From positions 25,302,930 through 25,366,929 of the forward strand of contig CM022672.1 of assembly GCA_012295275.1 (NCBI GenBank): DNA of 64,000 nt, given 5' to 3'. The notes below the pieces were generated by a model. It saw only the letters and a program-made list of their open reading frames with translations, was not told where the DNA came from and did not search any database. The first letter of the stretch is position 1. Every line of letters begins with the position of its first letter. Both the position numbers and the translations under genes were made by a program. The stretch comes from Chrysomallon squamiferum (Eukaryota; Mollusca; Gastropoda; Neomphalida; Peltospiridae). This document shows positions 13,605 through 25,117 of this stretch, piece by piece.

Positions 13605-13665
<61 letters not shown>

Positions 13666-14210
13666 TTTATAATTTATTTATTTATTTAATTGTGATGTTG
13701 TATTGGTTTCTTTATATAGCATTAAGTTTTACTTATGAACATAACAAGACACATCATTTAATACAATTCAGTTAAAAACAAACTATGTCAATTATGATTA
13801 AATTAATGAAACAGAATTTTAATCTGAAAAAAATTAGAATGTACCATATATTCAAAAAGAAAATCCCAGTCTTCAACAGCACAAAGTACAATAATAAAAA
13901 CAAACAAACAATAAATAAAAATTATAAATTGTTAGTGTGTGTCTGTGTGTGCGTGCATATGCATGTCATCATGAGGGTGTCCAGTCAACAAGTCTGTAAC
14001 ATGACTGTATAAACTTAAAAAATAAATGAATAAAAATCAGAAATGCAATGACTAAATAAACTATTCTGTTAAATGGATTTATCAACAGTTTCTCAGGTTA
14101 CTTTGAACTATTGATTACACACATTTGTGACAAGGAGTTCTTGGTTATTGATTTATTCATTGATTTTACCAGCTGTTTAAAATGATTACATTTCTTGGTT
14201 TTTGTTGTTG

Positions 14211-14260
<50 letters not shown>

Positions 14261-16080
14261 GAATATATGATTTAAATTAAACAATTTGTTTGGAAATCCA
14301 GGTTTCTTTTAATATATCTCACAGTTATTACATTACACTATTTCCTTTTTATCTGTCTTTCAATTTACATTCACTATCTCTCAAAATGAAATATTACACA
14401 TATACATGTGTCTGTGTGTGTGCATGCATGTGTAAAATATATGTAAGGTAATTCAGGGCACTAAACCTGTTATTATCAGTTGTATGTATTGGGCAATAAA
14501 ATATGTATTTAAAAAAAAAAAAATAATAGTAATAAAATATTTTAAAAAGTAAATATAAAAAACAAAAATAAAAAAAAATAAAGAACTAAAAGAAATGAAT
14601 GATTTTCCTTCATGAACTATATATATATATTTTATATTTATTTATTGTTTTTGGTTTGTTTATTAATAAATTATCTAGTTGAGCTCATATTCTGTGATGT
14701 CAGATAACATACAATACTTTAATAACAACAACAAAATAATAATAACAAAGGTCTCCTTTATACTTATCAGAAATAAAATAAAAATAAAATTTAAACAAAA
14801 GTTTCAGTGAACTCTGCATATACACAGATAAGCTACACATTTTTAATAAAACAAATATAATGTAGGTTTGTATGTAATACTTAACTTAAAACTATATTTA
14901 ATCTTCTTTTTTAACTTTAAAAACAATTCTGAATCAGTTATCACTGGACAAATTACAAAAAAAGAAGCATGTGTTAAAAAATTTAAATTTTTAAGATGTA
15001 AAAAAATTAACTAGTTAAAAGTCACTAATGTTACTTAACAATCAGGCTGTATTTCAGTAATAAGAACAGACTTGACACTGTGTATATGTGTATGTGTTTT
15101 CTGTGTGTATAGGTTTGTTTAACAAGCAGGCTAATAACTATTGCATACAAACTTTACTGGGACAGTAGCTATCTAGAAGTCATTTAAATAAACAATACAT
15201 TTTTTAATTGATATATATATTAAATAATAATAATAATAATAATATTTGTAACTTAGACCGAGTTTATCCTGGATCTATAATAAAGAGTAAGATGTCAGCT
15301 TGTCACTGGTAAAACAAATAAATACTTAAAATGACATTTAATATATACATATTCATAAATTCTGTCACATTTTTACTACAGAAATACACTTGTGTACTTG
15401 TTTATATTAATGAACAACCTGCATTTACATTTGCTAAATATGCAGAGTACATTGCCTGGATTGCCTCACTGGATATTAACAGTAACATTTGATACTGTCA
15501 TTGTCATGAATAAGGTATTAAAACAAAAAAATAACCTGATTAAATTGCTAAATGTAATTATTATAACCTGATCAAAATATGTAATATTCAATATGGTACC
15601 AGCACTTACTCAAGGACATAAATTAGTTAGCAAATTAAAATAACAAAGAAGAATTTAAATGAGATGCTAATCATAAATTAGAATCAGCAGTACAAAGGTT
15701 AATATTAAAATTTGTCTGGTATGTTAGATTCACATTATCTGTAATTTCCTGTAATCATAACAAGACAGGAACAATAAAATGAAACAAAGTTAAGTGATCA
15801 CTCATTAAATTCCTGAAATTATAAAGTTGACAATTTTAGATTAACAATTGGGCAAAACAAAACAAAACAAACAAAAATAATTCTATTTTAGAAAATCAAA
15901 GAAACTTTTTTCTAGGTGTTTTAGTATTTCTCTTTACTTTGTTTTCCAAATGTTATAATTCTTTTATCTATCTACAGGTAAGATTTTATTAACACAGTAT
16001 GACTTTCACCAGTGGTTTTACATCTATCTTGATACAATTTGTTTCTGACAGATTATTTATATTCTTTATAAATACAAAAA

Positions 16081-16111
<31 letters not shown>

Positions 16112-16737
16112 TATTTATTTATAGATATAAACTATGTATGCTTATATTCAACACATTTTTATATTGATAACTAATAGTAAGGTGTCTGTATCTATTATAT
16201 TAATAAAAGTGATATGAGAGAGAAAAACCCCAAGGGCTACCCTTATTGATCTGTGATGCAGCTGGAAAGAACTGTCTGTGGCATTTGATATAAACTAGTT
16301 ACTGACAATAGCCAAAGACTGCTAGAAAATGCACATTTGGATTACAGAAGAATTATTGTCTTCAGTGGGTTGCAGGCAGTAAATAATTTCACTTACACGT
16401 GCACATCAGATAAGCTTCAACTACAGATCCATGTACTAGTTCCAGTACACAGTGATCTTCCTAACTGTATAGTCTGCTGTACATGTTATACAAAAGTATA
16501 ACTCTGGCACTGTATCAAACTGCAGGTGGTAAACCAAGATGACAAAACGTCTGAGAAAATTACATCACAGAAGTACTGGGTCTAATTGTTGATTGTTTAC
16601 TAAAATGTTTACTCTACCGAATATATGATTAATTTTTATTATTAGCATGTATAACATTATATACTATATTTAACAATGTTATATATAAATTATAATTATG
16701 TTAATCTTAAAATAAAAAAAATAAAAATAAAGAAAAA

Positions 16738-16780
<43 letters not shown>

Positions 16781-17160
16781 AAATTCTTTGTAGTTTTTTC
16801 CCCCTACACTGCTTGGATGAATCTTAGCATAAAAAACATTTTAATTATTCCTGTAATAATTATCTTAATCATTACATGGTCTGACATTACATAAATGCCA
16901 CTGTGTATGAAATAGAGAATTATAGCTTATGACTTTAATATAATCTATAGTATACTGCATAGCTAGCTAGCTGTTCAGTCTCAGCGGGCTTAAAATATTT
17001 ACATTCGTGACCATTTCGCATTGAAATAAATCAACACAAGTATAGTCAAGGCATATATTGAGTGTAAAGATGCATAAAACGGGAACTAATAATTTACTGA
17101 TAAACATGTTTCAAGAATTAAGTACAACAAGAATTTTGACAGCTACCAATGTGCGCTCAC
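13214..17160 (-). other. INPP5A: INPP5A intron 1 (3.9 kb)
   Basis: AT-rich intron without recognisable exons. It holds (TTA)n at about 13,602-13,664, a ~40-bp poly-A at 14,217-14,257, (TA)n at 16,089-16,114 and (AATA)n at 16,736-16,782. Confidence 0.75.
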
Positions 17161-17232
17161 CTCTTCGAAAATAGACCCGACATTCGCACTGACTAGCAAG
17201 ATTTTACAACAATCCCCGTTCATCTTCCGCAT
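17161..17232 (-). CDS. INPP5A: INPP5A first coding exon
   Basis: The exon encodes MRKMNGDCCKILLVSANVGS followed by IFEE, then donor GAG|GTGAGC (17,155-17,160). The ILLVSANVGSIF strand matches the N-terminal first beta strand of INPP5A (V-L-L-V-T-A-N-V-G-S-L-F in human). An in-frame TAA directly precedes the first ATG, so the N terminus is closed. The second ATG (17,221-17,223) has a better context (A at -3) and may be the true start, which would shorten the product by three residues. Gene order along the minus strand is exon 1, 2, 3, 4, then off the left edge. Confidence 0.93.
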
Positions 17233-17369
17233 TTATCGAAGATCCAAACAAAATATGGTTATTTACTAAAACTGTGTTCGAGGCATAAAATGCAACAATC
17301 TTTCATGATGCACTCAATACATAATCCTCCTGCAGACATCCTACATTCGGTATTTTTCGTAACTTGCTA

Positions 17370-17405
17370 ATGAAGTTTTTGACGTCACACAGGAGCGCCA
17401 TCTCT
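17370..17405 (-). promoter_or_regulatory. INPP5A proximal promoter: palindromic CRE and ATGGCG element
   Basis: TGACGTCA, the full palindromic cAMP-response element bound by CREB/ATF proteins, lies at 17,380-17,387, 148 bp upstream of the first INPP5A ATG. Slightly further upstream the minus strand reads GAGATGGCGCT (about 17,394-17,404), resembling a YY1 site. These are motif matches only; the transcription start is not identified. Confidence 0.5.
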
Positions 17406-17487
17406 AAGGGAGATTACTCTAATACAATTATTCTATTGATTAGGTACAATGCTAGTATTGTCGTTGTTAAATATTCATTGCATTCAG

Positions 17488-17548
<61 letters not shown>

Positions 17549-17679
17549 CCACTAAAAAAACTTTTTAATAATAATACAAACTTAATAACTTATCATTTGA
17601 AGAAGTACAGTTGTTTCGCTATTTCTGATAAAGACAAAATTTAAACTAATAAATCATATTAATTTTATTTCTCTCTTAA

Positions 17680-17715
<36 letters not shown>

Positions 17716-18015
17716 AATACTAAGTGGCAAAACGTGTGTTTCTCTTAAAAATTAAATTTGATTTGGTGCATAATTAATATATTAGATCAATGTAAATTAT
17801 TTAAGATAAGATAACCTATATGCACCATATAATATAAAGGAAACTGAAACGAAAACAGAAGTAACAAAAAATATTAAGCCATATAAAAAGTAACGATGCG
17901 ATAAGTAGCGACTGATATGTTTCTGGGGCAGAGGGAGCGATTAAAATGTTTGTGTAAAAACCTTAGTGATTGCATGACATTCCTAAAATATCTTATTGTT
18001 CTTCATGATTCTTTC

Positions 18016-18016
<1 letters not shown>

Positions 18017-18065
<49 letters not shown>

Positions 18066-18118
18066 TAGAAGAAGAAGAAGAAGAAGAAGAAGAAGAAGAA
18101 GAAGAAGAAGAAGAAGAA
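18017..18118. repeat. Compound (AAT)n-(GAA)n microsatellite
   Basis: About 15 AAT units run directly through AATTA into about 17 GAA units. GAA tracts of this kind are polypurine/polypyrimidine and can form triplex DNA. It is likely length-polymorphic. Confidence 0.9.
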
Positions 18119-18276
18119 CGTAGTAAATTATCTACAGCTCATTAGGGATTTTTCTATATCAAATTAATAATTTATGTTTACCAAATAACCGTCTGCGTAA
18201 AATAGAAAATATAATTTTCTGTGCGTTTGTATGTATGTACCTATGTATATCTGTGTTTTAATTTTAGCATCAAAAT

Positions 18277-18278
<2 letters not shown>

Positions 18279-18371
<93 letters not shown>
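18279..18371. repeat. (CT)n microsatellite, ~93 bp
   Basis: An uninterrupted dinucleotide run, one of about a dozen long (CT)n/(GA)n tracts in the window. It is not attached to a recognised exon, unlike those in the TIR cluster. Confidence 0.95.
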
Positions 18372-18373
<2 letters not shown>

Positions 18374-18818
18374 GCTATATATATCAAACACACAAACACG
18401 CACAGACTAAGGGAACAAATAACTAATTTGGTCTATATAGGAAAAATTAAACATTTTAAATCTGATTTTAACTGATTTTCGTCCTTCTGCGTAACACTGT
18501 TTAAAAATGATAACATTAACATTTTTGGAATTTCTTACAATTTGAAAAACACTTTTTAAACATACTATGTCTTTTTTGTTTTATATATATAATAAAATAC
18601 TCTTTAAATGTATCGGCAGTGAGTCACCCGATGTCTGACACCACACCTTGTAAGAGTTAAAACGGAAACAAATACTTAGGAGTGATGACCGCTTAGTTGT
18701 CACCTTAGGAACTGGAAAAAAAAAAAATAAAAAAAAAAATATATATATATATATATATACTAATTGTTTTGTTTTGTTTTGTTGGTGTTTTTTTATTTTT
18801 TTTTTTTTTTTTTTATTA

Positions 18819-18871
<53 letters not shown>

Positions 18872-20027
18872 AGAAAAAAAATTAAAAGAAAAAAAACGAA
18901 AGAAAGAAAAAGAAATTAGTTTTTAAATTTGTATTTCCAACATAATTAGTAACAACACCTACTACACGCAGAGCTAGGACAGACGCACACACACGCAGTG
19001 ACTCACAGTAAAACGCACATCTAGAACTATCCCTGATTTCGGAAATGCGTAAAAAGTTTTTTCTTTGTTTAAAAAATTAAATCAGCTGTCAGACTTTGTG
19101 GAGAAAAACAAGCAACTGATGGGATCCAAGAAAGATATAAGTGAAATAATATTTATTTATTATTTTGTAAAATTAGTTTACCTGTCTGGCCCATTATTAC
19201 TATTTCTGTCTGTATGTGTGTGTGTGTGCATGTACGTACGTACGTACTTAAGTAGTACATGTATACTTGTTTTCTGTCTCTTTTTATCAATGTCTGTGTG
19301 TATTTGTGTCTGTTTGACTGTATGTAACAACTGTAACAACACTAAGAACAACAGCAGAAGCAGGAACGACAACAACGATAACCACCATACCACAGCAATA
19401 ACAACAACAATAACAACAACGAAAATGATGATCAAAATAACAGTAAATAAATAAATGAAGGTTTATCTCCCAGTCCGGACTACATCCTAACGAACGGATC
19501 AATGGACACCTTCAGAAATCATATATCAACTAATTGGACATCAGACAGAGATACGTATCTGAATATGTTCTTTATTCTTAACGAAAGGAAATATCCCTAA
19601 AGTATTAATCAGAGTAGTCGTACGTTTAATGTGAGTTGAATAAGAGGCTTCACCTGACATATGTATTTTTCTTAGTTACGTTTCTTTACCTTGAATTTGA
19701 ATGTTCGAAGTACCGCTAATCTGTAATCATAGAGTTAGAAGCCAGGAACCGAACATAAAACAACATTACTAATACTGTACAAGTATTAATAAAAATACTA
19801 ATTAAAAAAACAAGTTGTAACACTGTTTTACAAAATTTAAAAAATCAACTCACGCGTCATGAACAAGCAAAGGATATATATATATATATATAAAGAACTG
19901 TTTTACAAAATTTAAAAAAACCATCTCTCCAAAATCATGCACTGCTTTCTTCTCTGTAATAATAACACACAAACAGAATTCAGATATATATATATATATA
20001 TAACAGTTTATATATATTCATACATTT

Positions 20028-21018
20028 CTACATATAGAACAGTTTTAAATACAGTTCAGTAAATTTGTACACTTACTAGAACAGTTTTAGATACAGTTCA
20101 GTACATTTGTACACTTACTAGAACAGTTTTAAATACAGTTCAGTAAATTTGTACACTTATTAGAACAGTTTTAAATACAGTTCAGTAAATTTGTACACTT
20201 ACTAGAACAATTTTAAATACAGTACAGTATTTGTACTCTTATTAGAACAATTTTAATACAGTACAATACATTTGTACACTTACTAATACAGTTTTAAATA
20301 CAGTACTATACATCTGTACACTTACTAGGACAGTTTTAAATACAGTACAGTATATTTGTACAATAACTACAACAGTTTTAAATACAGTACAGTACAATTG
20401 TATAACTGGAATAATTTTAAATGCAGTACAGTACATTTGTACATTTACTAGAACAGTTTTAGATACAGTTCAGTACATTTCTACACTTACTAGAACAGTT
20501 TTAAATACAGTTCAGTAAATTTGTACACTTACTAGAACAGTTTTAGATACAGTTCAGTACATTTGTACACTTACTAGAACAGTTTTAAATACAGTTCAGT
20601 AAATTTGTACAGTTACAGTTCATTTTAAATACAGTACAGTATTTGTACACTTATTAGAACAATTTTAATACAGTACAATACATTTGTACACTTACTAGTA
20701 CAGTTTTAAATACAGTACTATACATCTGTACACTTACTAGGACAGTTTTAAATACAGTACAGTATATTTGTACAATAACTACAACAGTTTTAAATACAGT
20801 ACAGTACAATTGTATACTTACTGGAATAATTTTAAATGCAGTACAGTACATTTGTACACTTACTAGAACAGTTTTAAATACAATACAGTATTTGTACACT
20901 TATTAGAACATTTTTAAATACAGTACAGTATTTGTACACTTACTAGAACAGTTTTAAATACAGTACAGTAAATTTGTACACTTACTAGAACAGTTTTAAA
21001 TACAGTAAAGTACATTTG
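20028..21018. repeat. 42-bp minisatellite array, roughly 23 units, with higher-order pattern
   Basis: Units read like TAGAACAGTTTTAAATACAG followed by TTCAGTAAATTTGTACACTTAC, 42 bp in all. Variants carry AGTACAGTA or a short deletion. An ordered series of variant units at about 20,210-20,450 recurs at about 20,640-20,880, and again in the second array at 29.9-30.14 kb, so the array has expanded by multi-unit steps. Because 42 is divisible by three, a spurious periodic 14-residue open frame runs through parts of the minus strand. Confidence 0.92.
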
Positions 21019-21472
21019 TTATTTGTTATTTGATATAAGTAATATGATATATATATATATATATATACAATCAAACTAATTTTTATTAACATTTTTTTTT
21101 ATACAAAGCTTCTTGTTTTTATATGTGTACTTAAAAGGTTTAATTCGTCCGTTTCTCAAGTCAAAGTCTTTGATGACGTCCTCAGATCCGTTGCTAGAAA
21201 ACTAATTATTCTTCTGAGGCTGCTACAATGTGCTAACTTTGCCTATAGGATAATACTGCCTTCAAGATGAAATGACTTCCATCACAGTTATCAAAATTAG
21301 AAGAGGAAGGGAGACAATCACTATTTGCGCTCTCACTGACATAAATTTAGTTAAAAGTATGGCTGATCAGGTTTGGATAGAAGGTGACATGCCATTCTGA
21401 ATGAATGTTCTCCGAAACTAAGGTTACCTGGAAAAATAATAAAAAGCAAGCAAATAAACAAACCGACAAGCA

Positions 21473-21518
<46 letters not shown>

Positions 21519-21988
21519 TAAATAAATAAATAAATAAATAAATTAATTAATTAATTAAAGGTCTTATAGCTGATAGATGCAGGTTCCACATAGAAATAGT
21601 TAACATCATCGCACGAGCTTTAGTCCTTTGAATATCTGAACAGTTTTCCCATTGCATTATCGTGTATAGTTCTTAATTATAATACTAATTACGCTTTCTT
21701 CCATTGGTCCTAATTAAAAATTTGTTTCTCATCCATTTTCTACTTTTTTCTTTATCAAACACAAACACAAGACAGCGAAAAAAGCGAGCGAGCGAGAGAG
21801 AAAGATAGGGCAACAATAGCAACGACAATAACAAATCAAAGAAAACAAAACAACACTATAAGAGACAGAAAACATAGAAAAACAAAATAAAACACACAAA
21901 CACATACACAAACAAAAATAAGTAATCAAATAAATCAAATAAATGATAATGATAATAATAATAATAATTTAAAAAAAAAAAACAATTC

Positions 21989-22031
<43 letters not shown>

Positions 22032-22104
22032 AACCAAATAAAACCAAACAAAACGAAACAACAAGAAATATTAATAAACACGTAAAATGAATATAAACAT
22101 GTAA
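21019..22104. other. AT-rich 3' flank of TIR gene A
   Basis: No gene seen. The stretch holds (TA)n at about 21,049-21,067, (AAT)n at 21,475-21,515, (AAAT)n to about 21,542 and a long poly-A at 21,992-22,029. The whole stretch is repeated nearly identically at 30,279-31,390 as part of the A/B segmental duplication. Confidence 0.7.
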
Positions 22105-22247
22105 CTAACTAGATGGAAGCGATATACTGGAAAAGACAGACGACATTTTGTTCCAGCCAGAAGACAGCAGAACTCGGACACTGCTGAAAGATTCCAACTC
22201 AGCCGGACTTCCACTGCTGCCGCTTATATTGAGTTCAGAAAACGCCA
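22105..22247 (-). CDS. TIR gene A, terminal coding exon
   Basis: The acceptor is TTCTATTTCAG (AG at 22,248-22,249). The exon enters in phase 1, giving V-A-F-S-E-L-N-I-S-G, and ends LLSSGWNKMSSVF...LPSS then TAG (22,105-22,107), 46 residues after the split codon. The A-F-S-E start is shared with every other tail exon of the cluster. The LLSSG...MSS end is shared with the terminal exons at 28.6 and 42.4 kb, showing common descent. No domain is recognised. The plus-strand open frame over this exon is its antisense shadow. Confidence 0.75.
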
Positions 22248-22877
22248 CTGAAATAGAACAAAATTTGTGTGATTTGCAGTCTGAGTTCTCACCATGTACA
22301 AATCTGCTTTGTGCAAAATATACCAGGGGTTGTGTTTGCGTCAGAAACGTTCGTTCATTGTTACGCTCTACATGGAAGCCTGCAAGGAAGCCTTGATACT
22401 CACTGTTGATAGTTCTGTGTTGAATTTGTGTGTTGATGTTTTGTAGTGGTAATGTTTTCTTTGTGAGGAAGGGTTGTTAAATACTTTTACATTTAAGCAA
22501 ATAGTGTACAACTTGAAATAGCACCGTTTATGTTTTAAGTGTTTGCGTCTGTGTATGTGTATATATATACATGCAACACCAACACCACACACAGACACCA
22601 AACGTGCACACACATACATACACGGATATTAATGATATAATTTCTGTTAAAAATAATAAATGGATTTGTATGTAGAAAGCTTATTTATGACATGCGAGAA
22701 AATATCTCTCTCTATCTACTTGTGTATGTATTACCTCTCTCTATGTATGTATGTATGTATCTACGTATGTATATCTATGTTTGTATGTGGGTATGTATAT
22801 CACGCAAACAAACAAATTCATGCACATACATGATACACAAAAAGACATATGACAGACACAGTTTATTATAACAGTAC
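22248..22877 (-). other. TIR gene A intron between tail exon and terminal exon
   Basis: Intron with (TATG)/(TACA)-type runs. The part from 22,621 onward is the start of the first 1.22-kb tandem unit (starts CACGGATATTAATGATATAA). No further exon was recognised. Confidence 0.6.
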
Positions 22878-23060
22878 CTGGGTTTGGGCTGGAAACTCGT
22901 TTGGTGTTTTCCGTGGAAGGAGATATGGTGAATGACTTCTCTCTGTAATAGCTATAGGACCTCTCGATGAAGCTGTAGTTTTGGTATTCATCGGCTTCTC
23001 TTTTCTGTGCCATATTGACGTTCATAACCTCACTGTCACCTCCCTTCATTTCACTAAAAG
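22878..23060 (-). CDS. TIR gene A tail exon, proximal copy
   Basis: A 183-nt exon (phase 1 at both ends) encoding (A)FSEMKGGDSEVMNVNMAQK, then READEYQNYSFIERSYSYYR and ending RVSSPNP. The acceptor is CATTAG at 23,061-23,066 and the donor is CAG|GTACTG (22,872-22,877). It is the tandem duplicate of the exon 1,220 bp upstream at 24,098-24,307, but lacks nine codons after A-D-E. Length divisible by three and symmetric phases mean it can be included or skipped without breaking the frame. No known domain; rich in Glu, Ser, Tyr and Lys. Confidence 0.72.
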
Positions 23061-23104
23061 CTAATGAATGCATGAATGAATAAATAAATAAACAAATAGA
23101 GAGA

Positions 23105-23221
<117 letters not shown>

Positions 23222-23408
23222 ATATCGTCAAATATAAACTAGGAACTATTATTAAAATCACCTGTAACCTAATAATATGAACCTAAGCTATTATTAATAT
23301 CAAATCTAATTCTTGAAAAGTAGTGGTAACAATTACATTATTGTTAATGTTAACTGTGATGCCTTAATAGTGTCAAGCTAAAAAAAACAACAACAACAAA
23401 CATAAGAG

Positions 23409-23453
<45 letters not shown>

Positions 23454-24097
23454 GAAAATTTATATTGGTAAATGAACTATTTTTAATAATAATTGTAAAC
23501 ATTTATTAATACCAGCTGTAAATTATTATCAATATCAGCAATGTTATTAATCAGAAGAAATAAACCCCAATAATAAAAAAAACACCAAAACATCAAATTT
23601 ATATTGATTTCTTTTCTAATGTCCAAAGAAAGCGTTATCAACATATATATCTTTAAAAATATATATATATATATATTTTTTTTTTTGCTGTATGTAAGAA
23701 TCTAGGAGATATTCCGATGAAGGACAGTATGCTATTGTTTGTATATATATATATATATATATTTTTTTTTTAAAACAAAATTATTTTCGAGATAATAGAG
23801 ACAGAGTGAGGAATGGACTGATGCGAAGTATATATATATACACGGATATTAATGATATAATTTCTGTTAAAAATAATAAATGGATTTGTATGTAGAAAGC
23901 TTATTTATGACATGCGAGAAAATATCTCTCTCTATCTACTTGTGTATGTATTACCTCTCTCTATGTATGTATGTATGTATCTACGTATGTATATCTATGT
24001 TTGTATGTGGGTATGTATATCACGCAAACAAACAAATTCATGCACATACATGATACACAAAAAGACGTATGACAGACACAGTTTATTATAACAGTAC

Positions 24098-24307
24098 CTG
24101 GGTTTGGGCTGGAAACTCGTTTGGTGTTTTCCGTGGAAGGAGATCTGGTGAATAACACCGCTCTGCAATAGCTATAGGACCTCTCGATCAAGCTGTAGTT
24201 TTGGTATTCTAACCCTTCGTTCTGGAAAACAAATTCATCGGCTTCTCTTTTCTGGGCCATATTGAAGTTCATAACCTCACTGCTACCTCCCTTCATTTCA
24301 CTAAAAG
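24098..24307 (-). CDS. TIR gene A tail exon, distal copy
   Basis: A 210-nt exon (phase 1 in, phase 1 out) encoding (A)FSEMKGGSSEVMNFNMAQK, READEFVFQNEGLEYQNYS and on to TKRVSSPNP. The acceptor is CATTAG|CT (AG at 24,308-24,309) and the donor is CAG|GTACTG (24,092-24,097). It follows the TIR exon in frame: the TIR exon leaves G, this exon supplies CT, giving Ala. The model TIR exon + this exon + 22,878-23,060 + 22,105-22,247 has no stop and gives 361 residues. Not matched to a known domain. Confidence 0.75.
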
Positions 24308-24357
24308 CTAATGAATGAATGAATGAATAAATAAATAAACAAATAGAGAGATACTCA

Positions 24358-24361
<4 letters not shown>

Positions 24362-24447
<86 letters not shown>

Positions 24448-24473
24448 CCTCCCTCTCTCTCTCTCTCTCTCTC
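24362..24473. repeat. (CT)n tract with CCCT interruptions, upstream of tail exon
   Basis: The paralogue of the tract at 23,113. It contains a short CCCTCCCTCCCT interruption near 24,441. On the transcribed strand it is a (GA)n polypurine run ending about 54 nt before the 24,307 exon start. Confidence 0.95.
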
Positions 24474-24664
24474 ATTAATATCGTCAAATATAAACTAGGA
24501 ACTATTGTTAAAATCACCTGTAACCTAATGATATGAACCTAAGCTATTATTAATATCAAATCTAATTCTTGAAAAGTAGTGGTAACAATTACATTATTGT
24601 TAATGTTAACTGTGATGCCTTAATAGTGTCAAGCTAAAAAAAACAACAACAACAAACATAAGAG

Positions 24665-24703
<39 letters not shown>

Positions 24704-25067
24704 GAAACTTTATATTGGTAAATGAACTATTTTTAATAATAATTGTAAACATTTATTAATACCAGCTGTAAATTATTATCAATATCAGCAATGTTATTAA
24801 TCAGAAGAAATAAACTCCAATAATAAAAAAAACCCCAAAACATCAAATTTATATTGATTTCTTTTCTAATGTCCAAAGAAAGCGTTATCAACATATATCT
24901 TTAAAAATATATATATATATATTTTTTTTTTTGTATGTAAGAATCTAGGAGATATTCCGATGAAGGACAGTATGCTATTGTTTGTATATATATATATTTT
25001 TTTTTTTTTTAAAACAAAATTATTTTCGAGATAATAGAGACAGAGTGAGGAATGGACTGATGCGAAG

Positions 25068-25098
<31 letters not shown>

Positions 25099-25117
25099 AG
25101 GTATTATACGTGTTTAC

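Larger units (their letters stand above)
17406..19919. other. Intergenic spacer rich in microsatellites
   Basis: No gene seen between INPP5A and the TIR cluster. The stretch holds (AAT)n at 17,489-17,548 and 17,683-17,707, a compound (AAT)n-(GAA)n at 18,017-18,118, (CT)n at 18,279-18,371, (TTA)n at 18,819-18,870 and TA/poly-A runs around 18,717-18,815. Open frames here are poly-Ile, poly-Arg or Leu-Ser artefacts of these repeats. Confidence 0.75.

Noticed and set aside
18164-18475. Leu-Ser and Arg-Glu repeat frames at this and many other (CT)n/(GA)n tracts
   Set aside because: Pure dinucleotide-repeat artefacts, open in several frames on both strands at once.
19065-19454. A 129-codon plus-strand frame
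   Set aside because: Composed of (TG)n/(AC)n-type and AAC-rich repeats; no homology recognised and no splice context.
20242-20899. Periodic open frames with a 14-residue repeat (also at 29,914-30,159)
   Set aside because: They arise because the 42-bp minisatellite unit is divisible by three. There is no start context, no splice context and no conservation beyond the array.
20028-21018. CRISPR array as an explanation for the 42-bp direct repeats
   Set aside because: The repeats are head-to-tail without unique spacers, and the genome is clearly eukaryotic.
22148-22396. Plus-strand frame of 82 codons (and its copy at 31,434-31,733)
   Set aside because: It is antisense to the terminal TIR-gene exon, whose splice acceptor, phase and stop codon are all consistent on the minus strand.
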